Part shown: positions 27,264 to 37,594 of the stretch, piece by piece
Layout: each line of letters starts with the position of its first letter
Numbering within the stretch: the stretch's first letter is position 1
From: Arthrobacter sp. H16F315
GTDB lineage: Bacteria > Actinomycetota > Actinomycetes > Actinomycetales > Micrococcaceae
Direction of reading: 5' to 3'
Length of the DNA stretch: 64,000 nt
NCBI RefSeq assembly: GCF_024124825.1
Contig: NZ_JAMXSS010000002.1
Span: 496,001-560,000 of the forward strand
Notes under the pieces: generated by a model
Told to the model about the DNA's origin: nothing
What the model saw: the letters and a program-made list of their open reading frames with translations, nothing else
Databases searched by the model: none
Position numbers and translations under genes: made by a program

Positions 27264-28247
27264 CTAGAAGGCGGTCTTTTTCCCTCCGCCGGACGGCAAC
27301 GGCAGGAGTTCGTTCTGAAGTTCGTCGATGATGGGCCGGTAAACGAACGGGTTCCAGCCGGGGCTGGCGTGCGCCGGCCGGGCGCCGTCGGTCGTGAACG
27401 AGTCCGAGGCCATGTTTTCCTTAAAGATCAAGGACCAGGAGTCCCGTGCCGATTCGTAGTCCACGGTCTGGTCGCGTGGATTGCCGACAAATGCCATCCG
27501 CGTTCCGCCGAGCTTTCCCGCGAACCTGGTGGGATCAAAGTGGTAGATGTAGGCCGACTCGGTCTGGATCAGCACGCTGGACGGGGCAATTGGAGAGAGC
27601 TGTTCCAGCGTCTGGTCCAGGATCTGTCCCCAGCTGCGCTCGTCCTTGTGCAGCATCCGCTCGCCGAGTTCGTAGCCGCCGCGCAGCACCGTGGGGAAGC
27701 GGAAGCCGCTCTCGTAGAGAAACACAACACCCTCAAACCAGCTCTGGTCCAGAACGTCGTGCCGGCTGCTGGGACTGGAATCCAACAGAATGAGGGCCAC
27801 TTCAATGCCATGAAGCTCACGGAGCCGGGCGGCCACTTGGGTCGCCACCATACCGCCGAAGCTGTGGCCGTAGAAGTAGTAGGTGGTCAGCTGATGGGCC
27901 CGCGCATACTCCACCACGGCTATGACAATCTCGTCGATGTCAATGCCCACGTTGGAGTATCCGACGGCGGCCAGCTGGCCCCGTTTGGTCAGCGTCCCGC
28001 GAAGCGCCGTCAGGATCCACTGGGCTTCTTCCCAGCTCGTTTTGTAGCCTGGAAAAAGGAACCAGCTGGTGTGCGGGAAGTACTTCTCCGCAGTCTCGTC
28101 CGGCACCGGGAGGATCTTGTGGACGCGGCGCTCGGCCTGCACACGCCGGGTAAAGAGCATGTCGGCAGCCAGCACGGAAGCCGCGCTTGTCCCGGCCAGG
28201 AAACCCCGCCGGGAGAACCGTTTCAGTTCCGCGGCGTGGCGAAGCAT
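27264..28247 (-). CDS. exported alpha/beta hydrolase with twin-arginine signal
   Basis: A 327-residue protein with a Tat-type leader (FSRRGFLAG, followed by a short hydrophobic stretch and AERR). The nucleophile elbow is YGHSFGG with Ser129. A likely acid is in AFVGNPRDQTVD; no His is as clear, with DSFTTDGARPAHASPGW a candidate region. The PGYKTSWEEAQW segment near residue 66 replaces the usual HG oxyanion motif. Substrate unknown. It ends 7 bp after the HAD stop (convergent), with no room for a terminator. Confidence 0.75.
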   Translation of the reverse strand: MLRHAAELKRFSRRGFLAGTSAASVLAADMLFTRRVQAERRVHKILPVPDETAEKYFPHTSWFLFPGYKTSWEEAQWILTALRGTLTKRGQLAAVGYSNVGIDIDEIVIAVVEYARAHQLTTYYFYGHSFGGMVATQVAARLRELHGIEVALILLDSSPSSRHDVLDQSWFEGVVFLYESGFRFPTVLRGGYELGERMLHKDERSWGQILDQTLEQLSPIAPSSVLIQTESAYIYHFDPTRFAGKLGGTRMAFVGNPRDQTVDYESARDSWSLIFKENMASDSFTTDGARPAHASPGWNPFVYRPIIDELQNELLPLPSGGGKKTAF

Positions 28248-28381
28248 CCGGGGGCATTGGCGTCCCGGCCCACATCCTCAACTTCCGGCTCACGCGGCAC
28301 CCCTCTACCGTAGCCATCAAGGAACGCGGAGCAGAAACCGCCCCCGGTAACAGCTCAGCCGCAGCCGGACGGAAGTGCAGC

Positions 28382-28960
28382 CTAGGCCGGCTCGGGTTCG
28401 CGGGCGGGGGCCGGCCGGCCGGGTTCGAGATAGATTTCGCGCCGGCTGATTTCGAGGCCGATTTCGTCATAGGTGGCAAGCAGCTGTGAACGGGCCATAT
28501 TAGCCGGGTTGTCCAGCAACCCGAACACTGAGTCACTCGCAGCGAACAGTTCATCATCGGAGTAACCGTTTAATGGCCTGGGCCCCGTTGCGTGACCGGC
28601 CGATGTGAGGTCCGCCGAAACATCGATGGACGGCAACGCGGCGACGGCGCCGTCCGGGTGGGGGTTCAGCTCGAGCGAGACTCCTGCCGAGCCCGGCAAT
28701 GCGCCCGCCGCGTCGACCACTGCGGCGGCACCGTCAATGACGTTGAGATCATTTCGCAGACCCGCCAGCGCTGCGGATTCCACAAACTGGGCCCGGCCGA
28801 GGCACACCCGGATGTGCGAGGTGATGCCCATCCGCCGGATGCGCTGAATCAGCTGCATCAGCTCGGGGCGAGAGTCTTGGGAGAGGCTTCCCCGGACGTC
28901 GATCCGGAAGATATCCGCGGCAATGTCCAGTGCGGCTTGAGCGTTCAGCGAGGTGTCCAT
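28382..28960 (-). CDS. STAS-like domain protein
   Basis: A 192-residue cytosolic protein with an N-terminal half resembling a STAS domain: DIFRIDVRGSLSQDS, RPELMQLIQRIRRMG, HIRVCLGRAQFVESAALAGL. A Gly/Ala linker and a charged C-terminal region (NGYSDDELFAASDSVFGLLD, then SRREIYLEPG) follow. STAS proteins act as partner-switch components in stress signalling, so this may regulate a response together with the adjacent GAF-ANTAR gene 96 bp upstream. RBS GGAG precedes the ATG. The assignment is by pattern only. Confidence 0.55.
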   Translation of the reverse strand: MDTSLNAQAALDIAADIFRIDVRGSLSQDSRPELMQLIQRIRRMGITSHIRVCLGRAQFVESAALAGLRNDLNVIDGAAAVVDAAGALPGSAGVSLELNPHPDGAVAALPSIDVSADLTSAGHATGPRPLNGYSDDELFAASDSVFGLLDNPANMARSQLLATYDEIGLEISRREIYLEPGRPAPAREPEPA

Positions 28961-29055
28961 AGGTACTCCAAAAGAGGGTTGCTATGGCCGACGGCTCAAC
29001 CTCACCCAGAATATAGGCCCCCCGAGGGGCGCACAAGTCACAGCGTGCTGCCAGT

Positions 29056-29868
29056 TCAGCCAGCCGCTCTCCCGCCAGGCTCTTCAAAATGTGTCCGGGA
29101 CGCGGCGCCGCCCACAGACGTCACCAGGGACGCTGCGATATCGCGCAGCTTGACGTTGCCGTTGCTGGAAGCGTCCGTGAGGATCCTGACGGCTGCCTCT
29201 TGGCTGCACCGGTTCTGCGCCATCACAATTCCGATAGCCATGTCGATCACCGTGCGGGATTTGAGCGTTGCCCGAAGGTTGGTGGCACCGTCGGCGTGCA
29301 TGGAAAAGCGGACCGCGAGCCGCAGCGCCTGTGAGATTTGCCGGGTATACCCACGAGCCCGGGCGGCGACGTCACCGTCGAATTTGCGCGGGACATCAGA
29401 GTAGAGGTTCAGCGCCGCCTGAGCTTCCCCCTGGAGATGGAACGGCACGGAGAGAACGGAACGCAGGCCATGTGAAGCCACGGCGCTGGCGTAGTCAGGG
29501 CCCCACCGGTCCTCATCCAGAAGGTCCGGCACATAGACTTCGCGCTCTTCCTTCGCCGCCGTCAGGCACGGGCCCTGCGAGAGGCTGTACTGGATTTCGT
29601 CCACTTCACGGGCGGTATCGCTGCTCCAGCCAATCGTGGCGGCCTTCCGGTCGCGCAACAGTGTGATGCCGCACAGCGCGTCGTCGCCGGAACCGGCTAC
29701 CTGGTGGGCGGAAAAGCGGGCGAGTTCATTGAGGAATTCCTCGAAATCCGCACTTTCCAGGATGAGGTTCTGAATCTGGTCGAGGGTACTGAGGGGCTCA
29801 GTGCCGAGGATTTCTTCGGGGAGCAGCATGGCCGTGGCCTCCGGAGGCGCTTGATGGATATTCGACAT
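29056..29868 (-). CDS. GAF and ANTAR domain RNA-binding regulator
   Basis: A 270-residue transcription antitermination-type regulator. GAF domain at about 30-180 (SGDDALCGITLLRDRKAATIGW, PCLTAAKEEREVYVPDL, SVLSVPFHLQGEAQAALNLY) and C-terminal ANTAR domain at about 200-255 (LKSRTVIDMAIGIVMAQNRC, then AAVRILTDASSNGNVKLRDIA). ANTAR proteins bind paired RNA hexaloops near terminators; the GAF domain senses a ligand or redox state. Common as several copies in Arthrobacter. Same strand as the STAS-like gene. No dual-hexaloop RNA was identified nearby. Confidence 0.9.
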   Translation of the reverse strand: MSNIHQAPPEATAMLLPEEILGTEPLSTLDQIQNLILESADFEEFLNELARFSAHQVAGSGDDALCGITLLRDRKAATIGWSSDTAREVDEIQYSLSQGPCLTAAKEEREVYVPDLLDEDRWGPDYASAVASHGLRSVLSVPFHLQGEAQAALNLYSDVPRKFDGDVAARARGYTRQISQALRLAVRFSMHADGATNLRATLKSRTVIDMAIGIVMAQNRCSQEAAVRILTDASSNGNVKLRDIAASLVTSVGGAASRTHFEEPGGRAAG

Positions 29869-29922
29869 AATAATTCACCGCCACCCTCCGGACCATGCGT
29901 GCCGGCTAAAGGAACCAGCGCA

Positions 29923-30507
29923 CTAGCTCAGCCCGAGCTCGTCCTTGCCGAAGGCGAAGAGGTAGGGAACACCCGCATCAGCTTCGATTTTTTCCTTCGC
30001 ACCGGTGTCACGGTCCACGATCACCGCGACGGCGACCACGTTGCCGCCGGCCTTTCGGACGCCCTCGACAGCAGTCAGCGCGGAACCGCCGGTGGTGGAC
30101 GTGTCCTCCAGGACGAGCACCTTGCGGCCCTCGACGGCGGGACCTTCCACCTGGCGGCCCATGCCGTAGGACTTCTGCGCCTTGCGGACCACAAAGGCAT
30201 CCACCGGACGTCCGGCGTCGACGGCGGCGTGCATCACGGCGGTTCCCACAGGGTCGGCACCCATGGTGAGCCCGCCCGCGCACTCGAAGTCGATACCGGC
30301 GTCGGCCAGCATCGCGAGCATCACCTGGCCCACCAGTTTGGACGCCTCATGGTGCAGCGTGATCCGGCGCAGGTCAATATAGTAATCCGCTTCGGCGCCG
30401 CTGGAGAGGATGACCTTGCCGCGGACGACGGCCAGCTCCTTGATCAGTTCAAGAAGGCGGGCACGGGCGGCAGCGGTGTCAGCTGCGGGGGCACTGTTGG
30501 CAGTCAT
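29923..30507 (-). CDS. pyrE: orotate phosphoribosyltransferase
   Basis: Makes orotidine 5'-phosphate from orotate and PRPP in pyrimidine synthesis. 194 residues. The PRPP loop [14 protein letters not shown] (130-143) and [20 protein letters not shown], the flexible catalytic loop, are present. Monocistronic, divergent from the acetate-CoA ligase operon. The 135 bp between the two starts is an AT-poor promoter region where I see no clear element. Confidence 0.95.
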   Translation of the reverse strand: MTANSAPAADTAAARARLLELIKELAVVRGKVILSSGAEADYYIDLRRITLHHEASKLVGQVMLAMLADAGIDFECAGGLTMGADPVGTAVMHAAVDAGRPVDAFVVRKAQKSYGMGRQVEGPAVEGRKVLVLEDTSTTGGSALTAVEGVRKAGGNVVAVAVIVDRDTGAKEKIEADAGVPYLFAFGKDELGLS

Positions 30508-30643
30508 GGGACCCAGTTTAGTGGCTGGCCGGCGCCGGATTCCCAGCCGCCCCGTTGATGTCGGGCCGCCTCCCGGTTGCTCCCGGCACGCGCCGGGTCT
30601 TTATCCTCTAGGAACCCTTGCCGGGCAGGAGTGCGATGGAACC

Positions 30644-32506
30644 ATGACGGCAGGCACGGAACCCTCGACCCGCTGGCCCACCATTGCCAAAGACGTCGGC
30701 GGCCTCCGGGTCCGGCCGAACCTGGTGGACTATAACGCTGCGTGTGCCGCGTTCTCCTGGGACGAAGCCCGCCATCAACTGTCCGGACTGCCAGGGGGCC
30801 GCGGCGTCAACATCGCCTACGAAGCAGTGGACCGGCACGCCGCCGGGGGACTCGCCGGGCACGAGGCGCTGCGGTTCGTCCGGGCCGACGGCAGCAGCCA
30901 CTCACTCACGTTCGCCGAACTTGCAGAGCAGACCACCCGCTTTGCGGGGTGCCTGCGCGCCCTCGGCATCGGGCGCGGTGAGCGCGTCTTCTCGCTCACC
31001 GGCCGCGGCCCGGCGCTGTACATCGCGGTGCTGGGAACCCTGAAGAACGCCAGCGTCTTCTGCCCGCTGTTCTCCGCGTTCGGCCCCGAACCCGTCCGCC
31101 AGCGGCTGCAGCTGGGCTCCGGCCGTGCCCTGGTCACCACCCGGGCCCTCTACCGCAAGAAGATTGCCCAGCTCCGCGACTCACTGCCGGAACTCCGGCA
31201 CGTCCTGCTGACCGACGCCGACGGCAGCCCGGAGCCGGGAACGCTGGACCTCGCCGCGCTGATGTCCGCAGCGCCGGCCGACGGCGGGATCGCCGCGACG
31301 CAGGCCGAGGACATGGCCCTGCTGCATTTCACGTCCGGCACCACCGGAACCCCGAAGGGCGCCATCCACGTACACGACGCCGTCACCGCCCACCATGCGA
31401 CCGGCACCTCCGCGCTGGACCTGCACCCGGAGGATGTCTACTGGTGCACGGCCGACCCCGGCTGGGTCACCGGCACCTCTTATGGTGTGATCGCGCCGTT
31501 GACCCACGGGGTGACAACGATCGTGGACGAAGAGGAGATGGACGCGGACCGCTGGTACCGGATCCTCGCCGAACAGCGCGTCACGGTCTGGTACACCGCC
31601 CCGACGGCGCTGCGGATGCTGATGAAAGCCGGCGCGGACCGCACCAAGGGCCATGACCTGTCCGCGCTGCGCTTCGTCGCCAGCGTCGGGGAACCGCTCA
31701 ATCCGGAGGTCGTCGTCTGGGGCCAGGAGGCGTTCGGCCAGCCCGTGCATGACAACTGGTGGCAGACCGAAACGGGCGGCATCATGATCTCCAACTTCGC
31801 TGCCACCGAGATCCGCCCCGGCTCGATGGGCCGGCCGCTGCCCGGCGTCGAGGCGGCCATCGTGGCCCGGGACGCCCAGGACAAGCCCATTGTCCGCAAC
31901 GGCAAGGCGGTCCTCGTGACGGCGCCGGACGCCGTCGGCGAACTGGCCCTGCGGCCGGGCTGGCCCTCGATGTTCCGCGGCTACCTGCATGAGGAGGAAC
32001 GCTACCGCCGGTGCTTCGTGGGCGGCTGGTACCTCACCGGCGACCTCGCCCGGCGCGACGCCGACGGATACTACTGGTTCGTCGGACGCGGCGACGACGT
32101 CATCAAGTCCTCGGGTCACCTGATCGGCCCGTTCGAAGTGGAGAGCTTGCTGATGGAACACGAGGCCGTGGCCGAAGCCGGGGTGATCGGGGTCCCCGAT
32201 CCGGTGGCCGGCGAGGTGGTCAAGGCGTTCGTGGAACTGCGGCCCGGCTGGGAACCCTCCGAGGAACTGCAGCTGGCGATCATCGGCTTCGCCCGCAAGA
32301 GACTCGGCCCGGCGGTGGCGCCCCGGCTGTTGGACTTCACCACGGCCCTGCCGCGGACCCGCAGCGGCAAGATCCTCCGGCGGCTGCTCAAGGCCCGTGA
32401 ACTCGGCCTGCCGGAGGGCGACACCTCGACCATCGAGACCCCGGCCGGGGCGCCGGAGCCGGACGCTGCCGCACCCGGGCCCCAAGCACCGGAGGCCCGG
32501 ACATGA
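30644..32506 (+). CDS. acsA: acetate-CoA ligase (AcsA-type, AMP-forming)
   Basis: ANL ligase of 620 residues, shorter than classical Acs in its N-terminal part as in Bacillus AcsA, with an extra Pro/Ala-rich tail of about 35 residues. The ATG at 30644 ([11 protein letters not shown]) is chosen; upstream in-frame sequence overlaps the divergent pyrE gene. Motifs: [40 protein letters not shown] and the C-terminal Lys in [12 protein letters not shown]. The WWQTETGG Trp fits acetate or propionate. It overlaps the E1alpha gene by ATGA, so it is the first cistron of a five-gene operon that includes 2-oxoacid dehydrogenase subunits and an acyl carrier protein. Confidence 0.9.
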   Translation: MTAGTEPSTRWPTIAKDVGGLRVRPNLVDYNAACAAFSWDEARHQLSGLPGGRGVNIAYEAVDRHAAGGLAGHEALRFVRADGSSHSLTFAELAEQTTRFAGCLRALGIGRGERVFSLTGRGPALYIAVLGTLKNASVFCPLFSAFGPEPVRQRLQLGSGRALVTTRALYRKKIAQLRDSLPELRHVLLTDADGSPEPGTLDLAALMSAAPADGGIAATQAEDMALLHFTSGTTGTPKGAIHVHDAVTAHHATGTSALDLHPEDVYWCTADPGWVTGTSYGVIAPLTHGVTTIVDEEEMDADRWYRILAEQRVTVWYTAPTALRMLMKAGADRTKGHDLSALRFVASVGEPLNPEVVVWGQEAFGQPVHDNWWQTETGGIMISNFAATEIRPGSMGRPLPGVEAAIVARDAQDKPIVRNGKAVLVTAPDAVGELALRPGWPSMFRGYLHEEERYRRCFVGGWYLTGDLARRDADGYYWFVGRGDDVIKSSGHLIGPFEVESLLMEHEAVAEAGVIGVPDPVAGEVVKAFVELRPGWEPSEELQLAIIGFARKRLGPAVAPRLLDFTTALPRTRSGKILRRLLKARELGLPEGDTSTIETPAGAPEPDAAAPGPQAPEART

Positions 32507-33537
32507 CCGGGTCCGCGGACGTGCCCAGCAGCCACCCGGATCCGGCCCACGGCCGGCACCTGCTGCTGCAGATGCTCCGGGTCCGCCGTCTTGAGGAGAA
32601 ATGCGTCGAGCTCTACAGCGCCGCCAAGATCCGCGGCTTCCTGCACGTTTACATCGGCGAGGAAGCCGTCGCGACCGGGGTGCTGGAAACCCTGGCCCCG
32701 GAGGACGCCGTCGTCGCCACCTACCGGGAGCACGGCCACGCCCTCCTCCGCGGGGTCTCCGCCGGTGCGATCCTGGCGGAGATGTACGGCTTCGTGGAGG
32801 GCTGCTGCCGCGGCCGCGGCGGGTCCATGCACTTGTTCGACGCCGCCACCCGCTTCTTCGGCGGCAACGCGATCGTCGCCGGGGGCCTGCCGCTCGCCGT
32901 CGGACTGGCTCTCGCGGACAAGATGGCCGGGCGCTCCCGCGTGACCGTGTGCTTCTTCGGCGAGGGCGCCGTCGCGGAGGGCGAATTCCACGAAAGCCTC
33001 AATCTCGCCGCGCTGTGGCAACTGCCGGTGCTGTTCTGCTGCGAGAACAACCTCTATGCCATGGGGACGGCGCTGGGGCGTTCGGAATCGCAGACGGACA
33101 TCGCCCTCAAGGCCGCCGCCTATGAGATCGCCGCGTGGGCCGTTGACGGCATGGACGTCCTGGCTGTCGAGGAAACGGCCCGGCGCGCCGTGGACGCCGT
33201 CCGTTCCGGCGGCGGACCGCACTTCCTGGAGCTGCGCACCTACCGGTTCCGGGCGCACTCGATGTTCGACCCGGAACGGTACCGCGAGAAAGCCGAAGTC
33301 GCCCGCTGGCTCGAACGTGACCCCATCGTCCTGCTGCGCGCCGCGCTGGAGGACGCGGGCCAGCTCTCCGCGCAGGACTGGGAGCAGCTGGAGGCGGACG
33401 CCGACGCGGAGGTGGCCGCCGCCGTCGAGTTCGCCGAAGCCGGCAGCCCCGAACCGCTCGAGGACCTCACCCGGTTCGTCTACAGCGAGCGCGGCGCCGG
33501 CCCGGAAACCAGTATCGGCGGGCGGAGCGGGCCATGA
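32503..33537 (+). CDS. 2-oxoacid (pyruvate/acetoin-type) dehydrogenase E1 alpha
   Basis: Thiamine diphosphate-dependent dehydrogenase subunit, 344 residues. Visible: [17 protein letters not shown] near the N-terminus, [23 protein letters not shown] (pyruvate-type), the ThDP motif beginning [15 protein letters not shown] and ending CCENN, then [16 protein letters not shown], the phosphorylation-loop region of E1alpha. These features suit pyruvate or acetoin dehydrogenase rather than branched-chain enzymes. ATGA overlaps join it to the genes on both sides. Substrate not determined. Confidence 0.92.
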   Translation: MTGSADVPSSHPDPAHGRHLLLQMLRVRRLEEKCVELYSAAKIRGFLHVYIGEEAVATGVLETLAPEDAVVATYREHGHALLRGVSAGAILAEMYGFVEGCCRGRGGSMHLFDAATRFFGGNAIVAGGLPLAVGLALADKMAGRSRVTVCFFGEGAVAEGEFHESLNLAALWQLPVLFCCENNLYAMGTALGRSESQTDIALKAAAYEIAAWAVDGMDVLAVEETARRAVDAVRSGGGPHFLELRTYRFRAHSMFDPERYREKAEVARWLERDPIVLLRAALEDAGQLSAQDWEQLEADADAEVAAAVEFAEAGSPEPLEDLTRFVYSERGAGPETSIGGRSGP

Positions 33538-34514
33538 AATCAAGCTACCGCGAGGCTCTTCGGGCCGGCATCCGCGACGCGATGCTCCGGGACGAGCGGG
33601 TTTTCCTGATGGGCGAGGACGTGGGAGCCTACGGCGGCTCCTTCGCGGTCAGCCTGGGGCTGCTGGAGGAATTCGGTCCCGACCGGATCCGCGACACCCC
33701 GCTGTCGGAGTCGGGCTTCGTCGGGGCAGGGATCGGCGCGGCGCTCGGCGGGATGCGGCCGATCGTGGAGATCATGACCGTCAACTTCAGCCTCCTCGCG
33801 CTGGACCAGATCGTGAACAACGCCGCTTCCCTGCTGCACATGTCCGGCGGCCAGTTCAATGTCCCGGTCGTGATCCGGATGAACACCGGCGCCGGCCGCC
33901 AGCTCGGGGCGCAGCATTCCCACAGCCTTGAGGGCTGGTACGCCCACATCCCCGGGCTGCGCATCCTCGCCCCCGCCACGCTCGCCGACGCCCGTGGCAT
34001 GTTGTGGACCGCTCTCCAGGACCCCGACCCGGTCCTGATCTTCGAGCACGGCTCGCTGTACAACGTCACCGGGGAGCTCGACGACGACGCTGGCCCGGTG
34101 GACATCGACACCGCCGCGGTCCGGCGCCCCGGGAACGATGTTTCCCTCATCACCTACGGCGGAACCCTCCCGGCAGTGCTGGACGCCGCCGGGCAGCTGG
34201 CAAATGAAGGCATCGACGCCGAAGTGCTGGACTTGCGCACTCTGCGGCCGCTCGACGACGAAGCCATCCTCACCTCTGTGCGGCGGACCCACCGGGCCGT
34301 GGTGGTGGATGAGGGATGGCGCAGCGGAAGCATTTCCGCGGAGATCAGCGCCCGGATCACCGAGCAGGCGTTTTATGACCTGGATGCCCCGGTGGGCCGG
34401 GTCTGCAGCGCCGAAGTGCCGATCCCCTATTCCAAGCAGCTGGAACTGGCGGCACTGCCGTCCGTCGAGCGGATTGTCGCTGCAGCCCGGGAGGCGGTCG
34501 GCGCGCGTGGCTGA
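33534..34514 (+). CDS. 2-oxoacid dehydrogenase E1 beta
   Basis: A 326-residue transketolase-like E1beta that completes the E1 active site with the preceding subunit. Features: [35 protein letters not shown] with the conserved Glu, [14 protein letters not shown], then [15 protein letters not shown] and the C-terminal domain [13 protein letters not shown]. It overlaps the E1alpha stop (ATGA), and its own last codons contain the E2 GTG start. Confidence 0.93.
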   Translation: MKSSYREALRAGIRDAMLRDERVFLMGEDVGAYGGSFAVSLGLLEEFGPDRIRDTPLSESGFVGAGIGAALGGMRPIVEIMTVNFSLLALDQIVNNAASLLHMSGGQFNVPVVIRMNTGAGRQLGAQHSHSLEGWYAHIPGLRILAPATLADARGMLWTALQDPDPVLIFEHGSLYNVTGELDDDAGPVDIDTAAVRRPGNDVSLITYGGTLPAVLDAAGQLANEGIDAEVLDLRTLRPLDDEAILTSVRRTHRAVVVDEGWRSGSISAEISARITEQAFYDLDAPVGRVCSAEVPIPYSKQLELAALPSVERIVAAAREAVGARG

Positions 34515-35892
34515 CTTCCTAATGCCGTCACTCGGTGCTGACATGGAGCACGGCAAGATCGTCGAATGGCTGGTCAAGCCCGGAGACTACGTGCGCCGCG
34601 GGGACCTCGTGGCGGTGGTAGATACCGACAAGACCGTCATGGATGTGGAGTCCTTCCAGGAGGGAGTGGTCGCCGAGCTCCTCGTGGACCTCGGCGAAAC
34701 AGTGCCGGTGGGCACTCCGCTGGCCAGGATCACGCAGACCCCGGCTGAGGTCGGGGCCCCCCGCCATGAGGCGCCGCCGCCCCGGGCTGGGGCCGCCGCC
34801 GTTGCTGTCACTGCCAAGGAAGTTCCCCCGATCGCCCCTCCCGTGCGCCACCTGGCACACCGGCTGGGGGTGGACACCGCCAGGATCCACGGCACCGGCA
34901 AGGGCGGCGCCGTCACGAGGGCGGATGTGGAGCACGCCGTGGTGGCAAGGCCGTCCGCCGCCGGACGCGTGCGCTCCTCGCCCCGGGCCCGGAGGCTGGC
35001 CGCCGAACTCGGCGTCGAGCTTTCCGCCGTGAGCGGCACCGGACCGGAGGGTACCGTCAGCGTGGCGGACGTGCAGCGCGCCGCGGCCCTCCACCCGGCG
35101 GCGGGCACCGCGGGGGCAGGTGCCCCGGGGGCCGGTCTCCCGGCGCCGGCCCCGGAGGCACCGGCCGCGGGGCCACCCGCCGCGGGGCCACCCGTTTCCC
35201 TCGAAGAACCCTCGGAGGCCCGCGAGCGCGTGGCCAGCCTGCGCCGGGCCATCGGGTCGCTGATGTCGCGCTCGAAGAAGACCATCCCGCACTACTACCT
35301 CAGCACCACCCTGGACCTGCGGGCCGCCGTCGACTGGATGCAGTCTGTCAACGCCCAGCGGCCGGTTGCGTCCCGGCTGGTCCCCTCCGCGCTGCTGCTC
35401 AAGGCAGCGGCGCTCGCGGCCAAGGAGGTCCCGGAGGTGAACGGCTTCTACGACGACGGCGGGTTCCTGCCCAGCGCGTCCGTGCACCTGGGTGTCGCCG
35501 TGGCCCTGCGCCAGGGCGGCCTCGTGGCCCCTGCCATCCACGACGCGGACACCCTGCCGGTAGATGTGCTGATGGAGCAGCTCCGGGACCTCGTCAGCCG
35601 CGCCCGCGCCGGGCGGCTGCAGCGCGCCGAAATGGCCGACCCCACGATCACCGTGACGAACCTCGGGGATCTCGGGGTGGAGAGCGTCTTCGGCGTCATC
35701 TATCCCCCGCAGGTCGCGATGGTCGGCTTCGGCCGGGTGCTGGAGCAGCCGTGGGCGCAGAACGGGATGCTCGGAGTCCGGCCCGCCGTCGTCGCCACCC
35801 TCTCCGCTGACCACCGGGTCAGCGACGGGCTGCGCGGCGGCCGCTACCTGGCGCGGATCGACGAGCTGCTGCAGAAGCCGGAAGACCTGTGA
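34507..35892 (+). CDS. dihydrolipoamide acyltransferase (E2) with two peripheral subunit-binding domains
   Basis: E2 core of a 2-oxoacid dehydrogenase, 461 residues from a GTG at 34507 inside the E1beta end. Order: one lipoyl domain (1-78, lipoyl Lys42 in DTDKTVMD), a PSBD at about 111-146 ([20 protein letters not shown]), a second PSBD at about 158-193 ([20 protein letters not shown]), a Pro/Ala linker (about 194-240), then the catalytic domain (about 245-461) with DHRVSDG containing the catalytic His and Asp. Two PSBDs in tandem are unusual; one is normal. No E3 gene accompanies it, so the cell's general dihydrolipoamide dehydrogenase is presumably used. Confidence 0.92.
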   Translation: MADFLMPSLGADMEHGKIVEWLVKPGDYVRRGDLVAVVDTDKTVMDVESFQEGVVAELLVDLGETVPVGTPLARITQTPAEVGAPRHEAPPPRAGAAAVAVTAKEVPPIAPPVRHLAHRLGVDTARIHGTGKGGAVTRADVEHAVVARPSAAGRVRSSPRARRLAAELGVELSAVSGTGPEGTVSVADVQRAAALHPAAGTAGAGAPGAGLPAPAPEAPAAGPPAAGPPVSLEEPSEARERVASLRRAIGSLMSRSKKTIPHYYLSTTLDLRAAVDWMQSVNAQRPVASRLVPSALLLKAAALAAKEVPEVNGFYDDGGFLPSASVHLGVAVALRQGGLVAPAIHDADTLPVDVLMEQLRDLVSRARAGRLQRAEMADPTITVTNLGDLGVESVFGVIYPPQVAMVGFGRVLEQPWAQNGMLGVRPAVVATLSADHRVSDGLRGGRYLARIDELLQKPEDL

Positions 35893-35933
35893 ACCGGGTG
35901 GGTCCGGGTGGGTAATGTGAAACGGGAGGAACC

Positions 35934-36176
35934 ATGAACGAACAGGACGCCCGGGCGGCGGTACAGTCGGCGATCGGCAAGGTCGCACCGGACGTGGACC
36001 TCGCCGGCGTGAACGAAGACGCCCGGCTGCGGCAGGACCTCGAACTCGATTCGCTGGACTTCCTCCGGCTGGTCGAAACGATCGACACGGCCACCGGCGT
36101 CGACATCCCGGAGCGGGACTACCCGGAGGTGGCCACGGTCAAGGGACTGATTGGCTACCTCGCAGCCCACGGCTGA
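35934..36176 (+). CDS. acyl carrier protein
   Basis: An 80-residue acidic carrier protein with the phosphopantetheine site Ser40 in LELDSLDFLRLVE. A GGGAGGAA ribosome-binding site lies just before the ATG and the gene begins 41 bp after the E2 stop, on the same strand, so it is probably the last gene of the operon. It lies outside any fatty-acid synthesis cluster; its acyl partner is unknown. Confidence 0.9.
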   Translation: MNEQDARAAVQSAIGKVAPDVDLAGVNEDARLRQDLELDSLDFLRLVETIDTATGVDIPERDYPEVATVKGLIGYLAAHG

Positions 36177-36225
36177 TCCCGGCCCGGTCGCCGGGCCCCG
36201 GCTAGGGGTGCGGCTGGGGCCGGGC

Positions 36226-37461
36226 TTAGGCGCGCCGGGCGAACGCCGGCGCGTGTTCCGGGCGCGGCCCGAAGGCGATAAATCGGGGCAGCAGGTGTCT
36301 GATGGCCGGGCTATGGCGTGCCACGGACAGCAGGGCCGCCGGCGCCCCGGACCGTTTCCCGATCATGATCGGCTCGAACAGGAGCTTGTGCATCACCCGT
36401 TGGCCGGTTTGCACTACGACAGTGGGCAGCCGCCGCCGTCGTTGGACTTTCGCCAGTTCCGTGCGTGGCACATTGCCCCGAAGCAGTGCCGGGGCAAGGA
36501 TCGCTGCGGCTGCGGCGGCGTCCTGGATGGCGAGGTTTATCCCCACGCCGCCGGCCGGCGACATGGCGTGCGCGGCGTCGCCGATACAGAGGAGTCCGTT
36601 GATGTGCCACTGGCGCAGCCGGTTAAGACGCACCTCCAGCCAGTGCAGTTCCGCCAGCGAGGCGATGGCCCCCACCCGGTCCGCGAGGTCTGGGCGCAGG
36701 GCGGCAACCCGGTGCCGGATCCCCTCGACTCCCTCGGCCCGGATCCTGGCATCCGCGCCCTTGGGCGCCAAGTACCCCAGCTGGTAGTAGTCGCTGCGGT
36801 TTAGAGTCACCAAGGCCTCGCCCCGGCCGAATGCGGGAACGATTCCCGCCACGGCACCCGATTCGGAGGCATAGCGGGGCAACCGGAACCACCAGGTATC
36901 AAAGGGCACGGGGTATTCTTTCGGCGCGAGCCCGGCCGCGCGGCGCAGCGTGGAATGCCGCCCGTCGGTGGCAACCACCAGATCCGCCCGGAGCTCTCCC
37001 CCGGCACCGTCGGCGTTTGTGTACTTCACGCCGGCGACCCGGCCCCCGTTTCGCACCAGCGCCGTGGCTGTATGGCTCATCCGCAGCTCAAAGGACGGTT
37101 CCTGGGCGGCGGCGCCGGCCAGGAAGTCCAAGAAGTCCCACTGCGGCATCATGGCAATGTAGTTGTAGGGCGCAGGCATCGAATCGAAGTTCCCCACCGT
37201 CACCGGCGGACCTCCGGGCACCGGGAACGCGATGCTGCTGAGCCGGCTTTGGGGCAACCGGCGGAACTCGTCACCCAGCCCCAGCTCGTCGATCAGCCGG
37301 ATTGTGGACGCATGGACGGTGTCGCCGCGGAAGTCCCGGAAGAAGTCGGCATGCTTCTCCAGTACCGTAACGCGCACTCCGGCACGGGACAGCAGCAACC
37401 CAAGCATCATGCCTGCCGGACCCCCGCCGACCACCACGCACCCGGTCGTCTCCATGGCCAT
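36226..37461 (-). CDS. FAD-dependent monooxygenase (PHBH-fold)
   Basis: A 411-residue flavoprotein hydroxylase. FAD-binding GxGxxG variant VVVGGGPAGMMLGLLL (about 8-24), the DG motif LVVATDGRHSTLRRAAG, and the second FAD motif CIGDAAHAMSPAGGVGINLAIQDA. Typical of aromatic hydroxylases and polyketide-type oxygenases using NAD(P)H and O2; substrate unknown. Convergent with the ACP gene, 49 bp away, and divergent from nadE. It may be unrelated to either operon. Confidence 0.88.
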   Translation of the reverse strand: MAMETTGCVVVGGGPAGMMLGLLLSRAGVRVTVLEKHADFFRDFRGDTVHASTIRLIDELGLGDEFRRLPQSRLSSIAFPVPGGPPVTVGNFDSMPAPYNYIAMMPQWDFLDFLAGAAAQEPSFELRMSHTATALVRNGGRVAGVKYTNADGAGGELRADLVVATDGRHSTLRRAAGLAPKEYPVPFDTWWFRLPRYASESGAVAGIVPAFGRGEALVTLNRSDYYQLGYLAPKGADARIRAEGVEGIRHRVAALRPDLADRVGAIASLAELHWLEVRLNRLRQWHINGLLCIGDAAHAMSPAGGVGINLAIQDAAAAAAILAPALLRGNVPRTELAKVQRRRRLPTVVVQTGQRVMHKLLFEPIMIGKRSGAPAALLSVARHSPAIRHLLPRFIAFGPRPEHAPAFARRA

Positions 37462-37594
37462 ACGCTACTCCTGCCGGGGGTGCCGCGGCAGGGGCCAACG
37501 CGCCGGGTATTTGCTCCCTGCAAAGCCTCATCCGCGGGTTCGGGCGGAGCGACACAGTTGAGTCCGGTTGACACCGCTGGCTAGGCTTTGGTTC

